In this document: positions 1-12,034 of the stretch, piece by piece
Layout of the letters: each line of letters begins with the position of its first letter
Numbering within the stretch: position 1 is the stretch's first letter
NCBI GenBank assembly: GCA_007570785.1
Contig: ML660203.1
Span: 7,126,638-7,190,637 of the forward strand
Direction of reading: 5' to 3'
Source of the DNA: Antilocapra americana
Lineage: Eukaryota; Chordata; Mammalia; Artiodactyla; Antilocapridae
DNA: 64,000 nucleotides
Notes under the pieces: model-generated
What the model was told of the DNA's origin: nothing
The model's input: the letters and a program-made list of their open reading frames with translations, nothing else
Databases searched by the model: none
Made by a program: the position numbers and the translations under genes

Positions 1-151
1 CCAGCACACGAGAGAGACCGGAGCTGTGTTGATTGAATAGAGGGCTGAATGACGGAGACTCACAGAATGAACACAAAAGCAAGAACCCTGCAGAGAAGGG
101 GGCCAAGCCGAGCAGGGGGCTCCTCTGTCTCTGTCTCTCTCCCTCCTTCGC

Positions 152-200
152 TGTGTGTGTGTGTGTGTGTGTGTGTGTGTCTATATGTGTGTGTGACATA
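152..200. repeat. (GT)n microsatellite
   Basis: TGTGTG run of about 29 bases followed by an imperfect continuation to about 197, after a CTCTGT-rich lead. Confidence 0.9.
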
Positions 201-1044
201 TGTTCAAAGAATGACAATGACCCCCGGGGCTGAAGCAGACAGAAAGCAAAGAGTACAGTGTGGGGGGCAGTCAGATGGACAGACAGACCAACACACACAA
301 ACACAACAAAGCATCTGATGTTTGAAAGGAGCATAAACCCACCTAATGCTTCTGCGAGGAAGGTAGGAGAGAATACAGAGCAGGAGGCTCTCAGAGGAGT
401 GGGCACCATCCTAGGCACAGGCGACCCAGAGCCTGAACTGACAAAAGGATGCCATCAGCACACAGTGGGGCAGGAGCTAGTCAGGAAGCCCCTTCTTTCT
501 TGAAGATACTCCAGCGGGGGTGGGGGTGCCGTGGGGGAGATGACTTGGATCTGATTCCCAGAGCTCTGAGGCAGGTCAGGAAGCAACACTAGGGTCAGAG
601 CGGTGAGAACTCCATGGGAGGGGTCTGGGAAGCTGGCATGGGGGAGCTGGAGGAGCGACAAAGCTAGAGAGACAGTGGGAGCTGAGGCCTGGACTTTGAT
701 GGGGCAGGGGGGTGAATGATGCTAGACAGACGCAGTAGGACAGACGTGGTCAGAGACATGTTGGAGAGGGAGCTGGTGTCTAGAAAGTTTGATCTTGGGG
801 AACTGGGGATGGCTGGCCAGCCAAGGGGCAGCAGGAGACAGGCTGGCAAAGGGGAAAGGCAGTGAGACTCAAGAAGTGGCCATGGTAGGTAGCTCAGGTA
901 GGGAGGAAGGGAGACATAGCCTGGGGAGTCCATGGTGTGCAGCCAGCCCGGGGAAGCCCAGATCATCCCCAGGAACAAGAGGGCCAGGCAAGGGAGAGTC
1001 AATATCCCAAGACAAAGCAAAGTAGACAAGGTGTGGTCTCTCTT

Positions 1045-1432
1045 TACAGTGGAATATTATATAGACATAAAAAAGGAACAAAGTCCTGACCCACGGGACA
1101 ACGTAACCATGAAACAATTACACTAAGTGAAAGGAATCAGACTCAAATGGTCACATATGGTAGTGTTCCATTTATCTGAAATACCTGGATTAGATAAATC
1201 AGTACAGACAGAAAACAGATTGGTCGTGGCCAGGGACAGGAAAGGGAGGGGAAATGGGGAATAACCGTTTGATGGGTAGGGCATCTTCTTTCAGGAGGTG
1301 ATAAAAAGAAAACGTTTTGTAACTAGATAGAGGTTGCACAACATTGTAGATATACTAAATGCCACTAATTGTTCACTTGAAAATGGCTCATTTATACACA
1401 TCTCACCTCAATAAAAAACAATTTGTTTTATT
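1045..1432 (+). repeat. L1 3' UTR fragment (old mammalian L1, L1MA-like)
   Basis: Contains the familiar L1 3' UTR order: 'ggaatattatatag', 'aagtgaaaggaatcagac', 'gtcacatatggtagtgttcc', and an ending 'acctcaataaaaaa'. Name by recollection of the family only. Confidence 0.7.
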
Positions 1433-1440
1433 AAAAAATA

Positions 1441-1569
1441 GGGACTTCCCTGGTGGCCCAGTGACAAGATTCCACACTCCCCACGCAGGGGGCTAGGGTT
1501 CAATCACTGGTCAGGAAACTAGATCCCACGTGCTGCAGCTAAGACCCAGTGCAGCCAAATAAATAAATA
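1441..1569 (+). repeat. CHR-type tRNA-Glu SINE
   Basis: Starts 'gggacttccctggtggccca', has a diverged box B ('ggttcaatcactgg'), 'aaactagatcccacgtgctgc' body and an 'aaataaataaa' tail. Cetartiodactyl-specific family type. Confidence 0.85.
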
Positions 1570-2282
1570 GAATTTTTAAAAAAAGTTCACCAAGCAGGCA
1601 CGTGCAGAAAGGGGTTTCCAGGTGGAGAGAACGGCACCTGCAAAGGTGGAGAGGCATGTAGGCACATGGTGGGGGTGGGAGGAGGTGTGGCAGGGGGAGG
1701 GCTTAGAAGCCAGAGAAGAGGACAGGGCAGAGGGGAGGGCTTGACTGCTTCTTGGAGGTAAGCACCATAGAGACCTAAGAGGTAGGAGAGCACACGAGCA
1801 GGCAGTTTTGCAGAGCTGTGACTGGTCCCCCAAGTGGGCAGAGGGGGTCCCCAGGGTAAGATTAGAGACTAGAGGAGATCAGAGAGGACACTGGCATCAG
1901 TCACTCAAGTGTGGGCTGATGCGCTGTGAGTAGAGGGCACTAGGGTGGAGGGAGGACTCAGCCAAGGCCCCAGGACTTGGGGACCAGTTAGGCACAGGTG
2001 ACAGCTGATAGGGTCCTCAAGGCTGGAGCTGGGGGCTGCCTCCCTGGGACTGGATGGACAAGAAGAGGCACCTACCTGCATCCCAGCTAGGCAGGGCTCA
2101 GACATTAGGTTGTTCGATGAGTCGGAGAACATGTACTAAGGGTCTTCCCCGGGCCGGGCCGTGTTCTTGAACCTGCAGACCCAGCAACAAACAGAAACTC
2201 CCTGCCTCTTCTGGGGAAGAGCACAGTGACAGAGAGGATGGTGTGAGAGAAAGAAAATAAATCAAGAAATTCATGGATAAGA

Positions 2283-2820
2283 CGATAGCTGCAGGACTTT
2301 GAGAATGAGCTTATGGTTGCCCGGAGGGGAGGGACAGTTGGGGTGTTTGGGATGGGCATGTACACACTGCTGTATTTAAGATGGATAACCAACAAGGACC
2401 TACAGCATAGCACATGGAACTCTGCTCGATGTTATGTGGCAGCCTGGATGGAAGGGGGGTTTGGGGGAGATGGGGTCCATGTATATGCATGGCTGAGTCC
2501 CTTTCCTGTACACCTGAAACTATCACAACACTGTTGGTTAATTGGCTATGCGTGTGTGTTAGTCGCTCAGTCGTGTCCAACTCTGCGACCTCATGGACCG
2601 TAGCTCATCAGCTGCCTCTGTCCATGGAATTCTCTAGGCAAGTACACTGGGGTGGGTTGCCTTGCCCTTCTCCAGGGGATCTTCCTGACCCAGGAATTGA
2701 ATCTGGGTCTCCCACATTGCAGGCAGATTCTTTGCCATCTGAGCCACCAGGGAAGCTCACAATTTATACCCCAAATATATATAAGAGGTTTAAAATAAAT
2801 AAAAAAAGTTTTAAAAGATG
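2283..2820 (+). repeat. Artiodactyl L1 3' end interrupted by a Bov-tA SINE
   Basis: Carries 'cttatggttgcccg', 'atggataaccaacaaggacc', 'gcacatggaactctgctc', 'cacctgaaactatcacaac' and, after the SINE, 'ataccccaaatatat' with an A-rich tail. The SINE at about 2553-2757 splits the element. Confidence 0.7.
2553..2757 (-). repeat. Bov-tA SINE
   Basis: Reverse orientation: 'tagtcgctcagtcgtgtcc' at the left and 'gagccaccagggaagc' at the right, the ruminant Bov-tA hallmark (tRNA-Glu head plus Bov-A body). Confidence 0.9.
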
Positions 2821-3871
2821 ACAGCTGCAGTAGGGCTCTGAAGACAAAGACAACAACATAAGGTAAGGACAGCTAAAATGGAGGGTTCTGTGTGAGGCTC
2901 AGTCATTAGGGAGGCCTCTCTGAAGAGGGGACAATGGAGCAGAGATCTGGGGGGTGAGCGAGCACACAGATCTCAGGAGAGAGCATTCCAGGCATCTAGA
3001 ACAGCACGGGCAAAGGCCCTGGGGGTGGGGCAGCACGTCTCATTCAAGGAAAGGCAAGGGCAGCGGGCAGGAGCTGGGGGGAGCAGGGGGTAGCGGAGCC
3101 CTGCCTGCAGCCAAGGGCCATTCCTGTGGGTGCTGGCGGGTGCCTTGTTTCCGCAGGGGAGTGTCCCCCAGGGAGACGGACCCTAATGAGAACAGGAGGA
3201 ATAAGAAGGACAAGGAGGACCTCTCAGGCTCCAGCCCTGCTGGCTCTGCCCCCCGCAGGGTTGGTTGATTAAGACTTGATTAAACCATGAAAGTTTCCCC
3301 AACAGACTCCCTCAGCAACAGAAAAGCAACAGGAGGGGCGAGAGCAAGATGCTTTGGAGAGACTCACAGAGACGCAGGCCAGATGCAGAAAGAAGGGAGA
3401 AGAAAGCTTGAGAAAGGCTCCAAGGGAGAGCAGGGGGGTAGGGGAAGGCGAAAGCGGCCAGGCAAGACCCCCACACCGCCAGGGGCTCGGGATGACGCAC
3501 GCTGCAGGCCCACGCAGGCGAGAGGTGTGACACGCAGCCCACTCTGAGGCCACCGGGCACAGACCGTGACGTGATACCCCGACAAAGCCCCCAGGAGCGG
3601 GGATGCAGAGAAGGGAGAGGAGCGGGAGGGAGACACGTGAGCTTGATAGCCTGGCACTGGGGGGATTTGGGGCCAGACAGACAGACAAGGAACCCCCAGA
3701 CAGAGAGGGAAGGACACATGGACAAAATCATCCAGACAGACCCCTCCACTCAGAGAGACACAGCCAGAGACACAGTGATCCTCACAACACATGGAGACAC
3801 AGTCAGGAAGGACTGTCCCTGAGACATATAGATGGACATCAGGCACACATGCAACACAGCACACAGACAGG

Positions 3872-3895
3872 AGACACACACACACACACACACAA
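3872..3895 (+). repeat. (CA)n microsatellite within CACA-rich DNA
   Basis: A clean CA run inside about 500 bp of imperfect ACACAGACAGAC sequence (about 3.66-4.16 kb). Confidence 0.8.
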
Positions 3896-4855
3896 GGAGA
3901 CCAGCGCTCACTCCCATTCTCGGGGCAGAGACATTCAGAATCCCAGGTCAGGACACACAGACCGTCAGATAAACACACAAACCCAGAGAATGTATATACA
4001 CACAAGTACAGACACCAGACAGTCAAATGGACACACACACAAATGCATCCACAGACACACAGACAGGATGACCATTTACTCACACACCCTGGTGCATGGG
4101 GACAAACAGATAGACCCTCAACCTGAGTCAGACGGGAACACACACACACCGACACGGGAGGGACACCCCCAAGAGTGAGACGGAAGGACAGGGAAGTCGG
4201 TGGAGATGAGAAGATGGAGATGAGGCCAGGGGCCTGAATCCCAGCCTAACCAGGCTCGGGGGCTCCTCTCCACACCAGATACACTTTTGACTCTAAGCTC
4301 TACCCCACAGCAGGGGGACTGAGGGGTGGAGGGGTCCTTTGTCTCCCTCACACCCCCCACCACCACCCTGTTGTGGAGCAGCAACGGTGTTTGTCAACCA
4401 AATTCTCCTGCTGTCAAATGCAGGCTGGAGCACAGCAACAGGTGACAGGTGACAGGGCCAGACCCGGACAAGGAGGCAGCAGGGAGAGAGGGGTAGTGTC
4501 AAGCAACGCAGTGTCCTCGGGGTTCAGAAAATGGACTTGTCTGCAGAATCAGATCCGAGTTGGCTGGAGAGTGGGAGAGGCCACAGCAAAGCCATTTCAG
4601 GGGGTCAGGAACCAATGCTGACAGCCAGGGAATGAGAGGGAGGTGCCCGGAGAGACCGCTCTGGGAGGGGCCAAAATCAGGAGGGGGTGCTCTGCAGGAT
4701 GGGGGAAGACAGATTAGTGGTGGGGGCACTGATCTTGAGCTCAGCTCGGCTAGAGACCCTGATGGCAGCTAGCTGTCTGTGGGGGCAAATAGAGTGTGCA
4801 AAGAGATCTGGGGAGCTTCGAGGGATAGGAGGTGAGGGGGTCAGGCCAGGCATGC

Positions 4856-4860
4856 ACGCG

Positions 4861-4894
<34 letters not shown>
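4856..4894 (+). repeat. (CG)n(CA)n compound microsatellite
   Basis: CGCGCGCGCG followed by about 12 CA units, an alternating purine-pyrimidine tract with Z-DNA potential. Confidence 0.9.
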
Positions 4895-5384
4895 GTGCCG
4901 GCCAGTGCTCACCCACCCTCCCAGACAGCGAGGGAAGAAAGGAGGAGAGAGAGGGAGAAACAGAGCCAGGCACACCTGGAAAATTCTAGATGGAGCCCCC
5001 AGGAGTGGGAGAGGAGGAGAGAGAGGCAAAGGTGGATGAAGCAAGCAGGAGCGAGGGGGAGGTGGTGGGCAAGCAGGACACACACAAACATACTCTCACG
5101 CACACATACACTCCTGCAGTGATGCACAGAATAGAAGCAGAATTCAATAATGACTTAGAGCAGAGCGAGCGGGGAGGGAGCAGCCGGGGGAGGGAGGGAG
5201 GGAGTGGGTTAGACACACACAGCCCGTCTCAGGAGGTATTCAGTAATTGTTGATCGAATGAAGGAACAAAGATGAGGGACTCTCAGAAGGAAGCTATGCC
5301 TGAGAAAGTTCTGAAGCGGATAGACAGAATGTCACACGTATACACAGTGAGAAAAAAAAAAAACTCCTGATCTTGTTTTGGATT

Positions 5385-5610
5385 TAAAAACTGAGAATAA
5401 ACAGTAAGAGAGTCAGAATAACCGGTTTGCTTGGTGGTTGGCGGTGGTCCTGAGCAAGAAGGGGGCTGCTGGGGGCTGAGATGACCTGTTTCTTGCTCCA
5501 GGATGTGGATCCACAGGTGTAGACCCATGTAAAATCCATCGAGGCTTTTCATTTAAGATTTGTACACTTATGGTATGTAAAAATTATACCTTAATTTTTT
5601 CTAATGAGAG
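5385..5610 (+). repeat. Old L1 3' end fragment
   Basis: Ends 'agatttgtacacttatggtatgtaaaaattataccttaa', the typical L1M tail, after a 'ctgcaggtgtagacc'-like L1 3' UTR body. Confidence 0.55.
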
Positions 5611-5698
5611 AAAGAGTTGAAAAGAGAGGGAAGGAAAGATGAATGTCACACAACAAAAGAGGAACAGATACACGTACATGCACACGCACGCGTGCACA

Positions 5699-5721
5699 GA
5701 CACACACACACACACACACAC
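5699..5721 (+). repeat. (CA)n microsatellite
   Basis: About 11 CA units after an ACGCACGCGTGCAC lead. Confidence 0.85.
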
Positions 5722-7223
5722 TATGTAACAATGTCCAGGTAAGAACAAACTCTGACAAAGTCTGATGAGAAAGGAATTAAAGAGCTAATGTGATGGAGGG
5801 AGAAAGCCTAATGCCTAAACCCACATGGAAGGGGACGGAGACCCCAGAGAGACCTGAATTGGGAGCAGGGTCCACAGGGCAGGAAAGAAATCGCCAACTT
5901 TGGCCCTTTGAGCTGGAGGCGCCTGGGCTGGGGGCTCCCGGGGCAGGTGTCCCCCACCGGCTATGAAACGGCCTGGCCAGGATGGATCATCTGAGGTGGG
6001 GGTGAAGCAAGCATGTGGGGGAGAAGAGGATGAGGAAGGTGCTGAGTCTGGGGTGGACTTGAGGGGTGCAGGCGCCGGGCTTGCAGAGGGGCCTGGGAGC
6101 TGCAGTGAGCTCCGGTCTGGAGCTCACAACTCAGGGGCCGAGAGCGAGGCGTGGGTACCGAGGCAGCCCAGCAGGACGAGGACCACAGTAGAGCCAGGCA
6201 TGGGGCTAGGTAGGAAAAGGGCCCAGAAATAACGCTTGGACAGACGGGCAGATGGACAGGGGGATGGGCTCAGGCACGGGGTGAAAGGAAACGCTGGACA
6301 GAGGCTCAGAGATGGAGGGAGAAGGAGCAAGAGAGATACAGAGGGGAATGGGGAGAGGGACAGGCCCGCATGTGTGGAAAAAGCAAAATGGAGCCGGAGA
6401 AAAGGAGCGGGAGCAGAGAGCAAGGGGTGTGAGGGAATCTGTCATACACACTCACTTAAACACACACTCATGGGAGGTGTTCAGTGTGTGCTGGCTGAAA
6501 GAAAATACAAAGGAACTACCCCTCAGCGTGGGAGCAGAGGAATTAGGTAAAGTGGCCGAGGAGACACAGTGACAGATGGCTTGTCACACACAGATATACA
6601 CACACACACACACAACCTCTCTCTGTGAATCCACACACAGGGTCAGGGCGGCTTTCAGAACCGCCTTGGAGACTGGGCAGCTACACACTCATGCCCAGCA
6701 GAGCTCTGACTGAACAGAGGGACGAATGCAAACCGCTCAGAGAATGAGCACAAAAGCCAAGGACCCGAACGAGAGGGGCCGGGGCAGGGGGCTACTGGGC
6801 CCGTTAGTCACTCCATGTCACACACACACACACAAACACATCTGCCAGGGAAGGAGCAGCTGCTTTACCATGAGTGACCTAGGAAGAGCCTAGATGCGAA
6901 AGGAAACAAAGCCCCCTCCGATGGCAGGAACCCCTAGAGTAGAGGGAGGGAGGCAGCCGCCCACACTGGGAATTAATTCCACAGGAGGGTCAGGGTCAGA
7001 TGAGTTAGAGCCCGGCTCGGACACACTGACACACGCACAAGCCTGAGGGCCACGCACAAGTGTTTGGGGTGGGGCGGTGGGTAAGCAAGTGGGGGACACG
7101 TTTTGGGACCCAGACACACATGCACACAGAGGACCGTGTGTGCACATCTTGGCAGAAAAAATGAATTAATGTGGGTAACCCAGAGAGTTAACCTAAAACT
7201 CAGAGGATGCAGGTAACATGTAG

Positions 7224-7441
7224 GGCATGCATGCTCGGTCACTTCAGCTGTGTCTGACTCTTTGCAGCCCTGTGGATGGACTGTAGCCCAGCAGGCTCGT
7301 CTGTCCATGGATCTCCAGGCAAGAATACTGGAGTGGGATGCCATGCCCCGCTCCAGGGGATCTTCACAACCCAGGGATCGAACCCAGGTCTCCTGCATTG
7401 AAGGCAGATTCTTTTACCACTGAGCCTACCAGAGAAGCCCG
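7224..7441 (-). repeat. Bov-tA SINE with target-site duplication
   Basis: Reverse Bov-tA, from 'ggtcacttcagctgtgtctg' to 'gagcctaccagagaagcc'. It is flanked by direct copies of GGTAACATGTAG at 7212-7223 and 7442-7453, an intact 12-bp target duplication. Confidence 0.93.
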
Positions 7442-7772
7442 GGTAACATGTAGAGCTAACCTAACACTGAGAGGCAGAGACAGAGACAAAGAAAGAAGAA
7501 AACAAACAGAAAGCCAGAGACAAAGACAGGAAAATAGAGAAAAGGAGAAAGGCACTGAGGCAGGGTGTGGATGGAGAGGTGACAGACAGACACGGACGCA
7601 AGAGGGACACAGACGGCCATAACTAGGGGAGTGACCCAGAGAGGGGAGCTTGGAAAGAGAAAACGGAGATGGAGGCTGAATGAAGGAGGAAAAGAAGCTC
7701 AGCAGAAGATGGAGAGGCACCCAGGCCACCAGGGCAGCAGAATAAGCAAAGGAATGAGAAAGAAAGATGCCT

Positions 7773-8172
7773 NNNNNNNNNNNNNNNNNNNNNNNNNNNN
7801 NNNNNNNNNNNNNNNNNNNNNNNNNNNNNNNNNNNNNNNNNNNNNNNNNNNNNNNNNNNNNNNNNNNNNNNNNNNNNNNNNNNNNNNNNNNNNNNNNNNN
7901 NNNNNNNNNNNNNNNNNNNNNNNNNNNNNNNNNNNNNNNNNNNNNNNNNNNNNNNNNNNNNNNNNNNNNNNNNNNNNNNNNNNNNNNNNNNNNNNNNNNN
8001 NNNNNNNNNNNNNNNNNNNNNNNNNNNNNNNNNNNNNNNNNNNNNNNNNNNNNNNNNNNNNNNNNNNNNNNNNNNNNNNNNNNNNNNNNNNNNNNNNNNN
8101 NNNNNNNNNNNNNNNNNNNNNNNNNNNNNNNNNNNNNNNNNNNNNNNNNNNNNNNNNNNNNNNNNNNNNNNN
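7773..8172. other. Assembly gap (400 N)
   Basis: Exactly 400 unknown bases. The right edge continues as a (CA)n tract and the left side is GA-rich, so the missing sequence is probably microsatellite DNA. Confidence 1.
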
Positions 8173-8581
8173 CACACACACACACGGGGACAGGACAATC
8201 AGAGAAATAGACAGGCATTTAATGACACCACAGCAAGGGGGAGGCAGGGCAACAAAGGCAGACACACAGACGGATGGACAGATGGGCAGAAGGCAGAGCC
8301 CTGGGTCCCACTGGACATCCTCTGAGGGAAGCACAGGTCTGGCAGTGGGTGGGAAGAGCCCCAGCAAGAGAGGGCTGGGGAGAGTGGGATGGACAGACAG
8401 ATGGACAGAGCTTCATCTCCTATCCAGATTCCCCCGCCACCACACCACGCTCCACCTCCATCTCTCCATCTCTGTGTTTCTCTCCCTGCAGGTCTCTCTC
8501 TGCCTTCCTCTCTGCAAACCAGAGCTTTTTGAAGCCCTGGAGAGAAAATTGGGTAAAGAAGACAGAGATGGGAGAAAAAGA

Positions 8582-8615
8582 CGAGGGATCTTGTGTGTGT
8601 GTGTATGTGTGTGTG
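8582..8615. repeat. (GT)n microsatellite
   Basis: TGTG run with one TATG interruption. It is followed about 130 bp later by an array of CACACACTG-type units (about 8740-8805). Confidence 0.8.
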
Positions 8616-8739
8616 TCCAACACAACGTTTGGTTGGACTTGCAGGAGGGAGGGGATGAAAGGAGCAGAAGATGAGCCAAAGAACCAACCGCAGATGGGGG
8701 CGGGGGTGCGTAGCCTGGAAGGATCAGGAACACACAAGC

Positions 8740-8806
8740 CTCATAACACACCACACACTGCACACACCACACACTGCACACACCACACACATACTGCACA
8801 CACTGC
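8740..8806 (+). repeat. Short tandem array of a CACACACTG-CACACAC unit
   Basis: Repeats of about 16-17 bp of the form CACCACACACTGCACA, at least three copies, giving open frames of HTAHTT type on the plus strand. Confidence 0.75.
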
Positions 8807-9164
8807 AAGTGCAATTGGTGGGAAGGAGGTCAATGAAAACATGGAGAAAAAGAGGCGGTGTGCAGAGCTCAGACAGGTAACACAGGGGAATGCCTGCACT
8901 CCCAAGGCTGCCTGGGAGGGCTGGGCCCAGGGTCCATTTATAAGGTACGTTTTACATATGAATGTCTGAAAGAATCTATGCCCAGAGTGACAGCCAGTAA
9001 TGATAGGCCAAAGGATGAAGAGACAGAAAGAGACAAGGAGACACTGAAGCCAGCAGGTAGAGGACAAGCGATAGTCCCAGATGGACACACACCCAGAAAC
9101 ATGTCCCATCCTCTCTGGGTGGCGGGAGGGGGTACATAGCACAAATTACCTTGTTGTTGGTGAT

Positions 9165-9282
9165 CTTTTTTTTTTTTTCCTGCTGCATGGCAAGCAGGAT
9201 CTCAGGTCCCTGACCAGGGATGGAACCCACTCCCCCTGCAGTAGAAGCGCCGTCTTAACCACTGGATCACCAGGGAAGTCCC
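9165..9282 (-). repeat. CHR-type tRNA-Glu SINE
   Basis: Reverse orientation: T-rich start, 'ggtccctgaccagggatggaa' and 'ccactggatcaccagggaagtccc' end. Similar 'caaattacc' / 'caattacc' sequence on each side is a probable target duplication. Confidence 0.85.
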
Positions 9283-10279
9283 AATTACCACCTTTTTTTG
9301 TATGTGCTTTTCTGTATCTCTCCCACTCAGCTGTGAGGAATTTTTTTTGGGGGGGGGGGGCAAACATCTTATTTTTCTCAAAAAGAAAAAAATGCATGCA
9401 GAATGAGAAAAACCACTGAGACCTGGACAGGAAGGGGGAGGGGGGAGGAGGTCCCAGGGGCTCCAATCCCATGAAAAGAGCTGGAAACTGAAGAGGGCAG
9501 TAGAGGAGGAGCAGGCAAAGGGGTGGGGAGACGGTGGTCCCAGCAGAGTAGACGCCCCGAGCCTTTTTCAGTGTCTCTCTCTTGAAGGGTTGAGTAAAAG
9601 CAAACTGAACAGAAGCCTAGAGTGAGAGAGTCACAACCAGAGAAGGAACCAGAGAAATAGGTGGGAGAGACAGACTGAACCTCTACCTCCTTTCCCTGAG
9701 CAGACAGCACCTCTGCTATCTGCCAGATTTGGGTGCCTCTGCCAGAATTTCTCCAGCCCTGTTTTCATTCTCTTGAGGGAGTTGTGTGAACCGCTGTGAC
9801 AACCTCTGCAAGTTCCAGTGGCATCAAAGAGAGCTTCCAGAGGTGACCTGTGGCCTCTGAGATGTGTTTTGAAGGATGAATAGGAGTTTGCCAGGTTGCA
9901 GAGAGGCAAGAAAGGGCATTCTCAGTAGTGGAAACAGCCTGGACAGAGGCTCCAAGTGGAGGGAGGGCTTTGAGAGATTGGTAAAAAAAAATCTGAGACA
10001 GAAACACGCCTAGAGCGACTAGAGGAACAGAGACAGCCGCGAGGCACAGAGAGAAAGAGAAACTAGCAACAGGGAGAGAGACACACAGACAGACAATCAG
10101 GAGCGCACAGGGACACACAGAGAAACACCAAGGAGGGTGCGTGGTGGCAGGGTGGGGGGTTAAGGAAGGAGAAGAAGCACAGAAAACTGTCAAGATAGTG
10201 AGCCAGAGAGTGAGCTGGAGAGACACAGAAAGGGAGAAACACAGGCCACTGAATCACAGAGAAAGAATAGGGGCTGGGG

Positions 10280-10490
10280 CTTCTCCCGGGTTCGACTCTC
10301 CACCCAGCGCCGCGCGCGCAGGCGCACTCCCGACCCTCAGTCCGCTGAGGATGCCGAGGACAGGCGCTCTGTCCCCGCCGGGGGCTGGGGGCGTCCCAGG
10401 CTGCCCGCGTGTGTCCCTCCCCGCCCCGCCTCCCCCACAGTGCCTGTGGGCCCTGGCCAAGCGGCCGGCATTCTGTGCACGTCCTGAGCC
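10280..10490. promoter_or_regulatory. Compact CpG-rich patch downstream of SRC
   Basis: About 22 CpG dinucleotides in roughly 200 bp, including a GCGCCGCGCGCGC run and GC-box-like CCCCGCCCCGCCTCCC. The surroundings are CpG-poor. It lies about 1.1 kb beyond the SRC polyadenylation signal. It may be a small CpG island, an enhancer or a promoter of an unannotated transcript; no start site can be assigned. Confidence 0.55.
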
Positions 10491-11543
10491 CACAAGCATC
10501 CATGTGAACACACACGATGCACCGTGCAGGCAAGAGGAGCCCCGCCATTCAGTTCGGGGTCCTGGCCTCAGAAGCCCACAGACTGAGGCAGAACCTCCTG
10601 AAGTGGTGTTCAGGCAGTACTCACAAATTGCCCTGTCACAGCCGGAAAAAAAGCAGGGTCACACATTTGCGCACACAACCCCAGGAGCTCAGACTCACAG
10701 GCCACCTGGACACATGTCCACACACCATCACAGGCGTTCATGAGCAAACAGGCGTACCCACGTGAGCACAAAGACACACTCCCAGGAGCACACACTCACA
10801 CCCATCCTACCTCTGCTCCCAAGACACATGCACACCCATGGAGTCTCCAGATGTCCATTCAGATCCGGACATTGTGGTATTTGGCTTGTGAACATAACAG
10901 CAAACAGAGAAACATCCCGCTTTTGAAGTCTGTTTTTAATTGAACAGATTAAAGAGTGTCATTAGGCCAGAGGTAACTCACATGGATAGGTGTGTGATCT
11001 GATGAAAAATACATTTCTTCCTCTAGACTGTTGAAAATGAATTTCTCAGACTGTGTGCCCTGGTGGAGGGGACAAGGGAACAGAGGTTTGGCGTTTTCTG
11101 CAGAATACCCAGGGCTTTTCCTGACCCAGTCTCACCAACCCCACCCTTCCAGGCACTCCTGGGAAACACACAGCATACACACAGCCATGCAGACATCCAC
11201 AACTCCACAAGGGCAGGACAGCCCCGTGGGGCCACCATCCACCCAGGGCATCTGAGTCCTCAACTGCTCACATTTGGAGAGTCCTGGGCTTCACCCAGAC
11301 ACAAGCAAGGTTGCTGCCAGGCATGGTCACTCCCCAAACACAGGAACAGATGTTCACACGCAGCCACACTCCAGAGGTCTCCAATCTGATTATGTCCCTC
11401 CCTGGCCTGAAGCCCTCCAGCCACTGGTGCTGCCTGCACAAAGGCCCCTCTGACACAGCCGCTCCTCCCATCCCACCCTGTCATGCTCCAGCACACAACT
11501 GATACTCAAGAAACCACTGGCCAAACTCTGAGGTCTGTTTGTG

Positions 11544-11549
11544 TTTAAT
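11544..11549 (-). terminator. Probable SRC polyadenylation signal ATTAAA
   Basis: On the transcript strand ATTAAA lies in CTGATTAAACACAAAC, followed by a TCTG/TTTGG-containing stretch at 11540-11510 that could act as the downstream element. Cleavage would fall near 11520-11530. No better AATAAA was noticed on the minus strand in the preceding 2 kb. Confidence 0.7.
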
Positions 11550-12034
11550 CAGACAATATGCAAAGTATTTACAACCAATTCCAAACTCCCCCCTCCCCAC
11601 CCAGGCCTGGGCCATGGAATGCGGAACCCCCTGGCCCTGCCCAGAGCCGGGGGTTCCCTAGGCCTCTGCATAGTCATCTGAAATCTACAAAACACTGTTT
11701 GTTTGTTTTTAAAAAAAGGACAGTATTAGGATACCTTATACAAAGGGCACTGGGCAGTTGGAAAGGGATTTGAGAGCACGCTGGGGTGAATCCAGATTTT
11801 GACTGGGACAGACAGGAGAAGACTTGGGTAATACACATGTATGAAAGGAAAAATTGAAATTTCATAGGCAGGCACCACTTGGCCTCCTTCCCCACTGGCA
11901 GGGCCTGGCTGGCTCAAGAACCCCTGGCAGCAGGAACGTTATTGCTATGATGGGGGACTGGGGGTGAAATGTACATGGCTGGGGGACAGAGTAGGGGACA
12001 TTTCTACATGTTAAATATGGACATACATGGAGGA

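Larger units (their letters stand above)
1..11500. other. 3' flank of SRC: CA/GA-rich intergenic DNA without a supported gene
   Basis: Base composition is dominated by degenerate CACA, GACAGA and GGGAGA sequence on the plus strand, which creates many long but meaningless open frames. Recognisable contents are L1 3' ends (about 1.04-1.43, 2.28-2.82, 5.39-5.61 kb), ruminant SINEs (1.44, 2.55, 7.22, 9.14 kb), several (CA)n tracts, an assembly gap and the CpG-rich patch near 10.3 kb. No conserved coding segment, tRNA or other RNA gene was recognised. Confidence 0.7.

Noticed and set aside
3364..4155. 263-codon minus-strand open frame rich in Cys, Val and Ser
   Set aside because: It is a translation of degenerate CACACA/GACAGA sequence. 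It has no domain, alternative frames are equally open, and no splice or codon signal is visible.
7364..8674. Long open frames of 284-347 codons on both strands near 8 kb
   Set aside because: They exist only because 400 Ns are read as open sequence; the flanks are microsatellite DNA and a Bov-tA.
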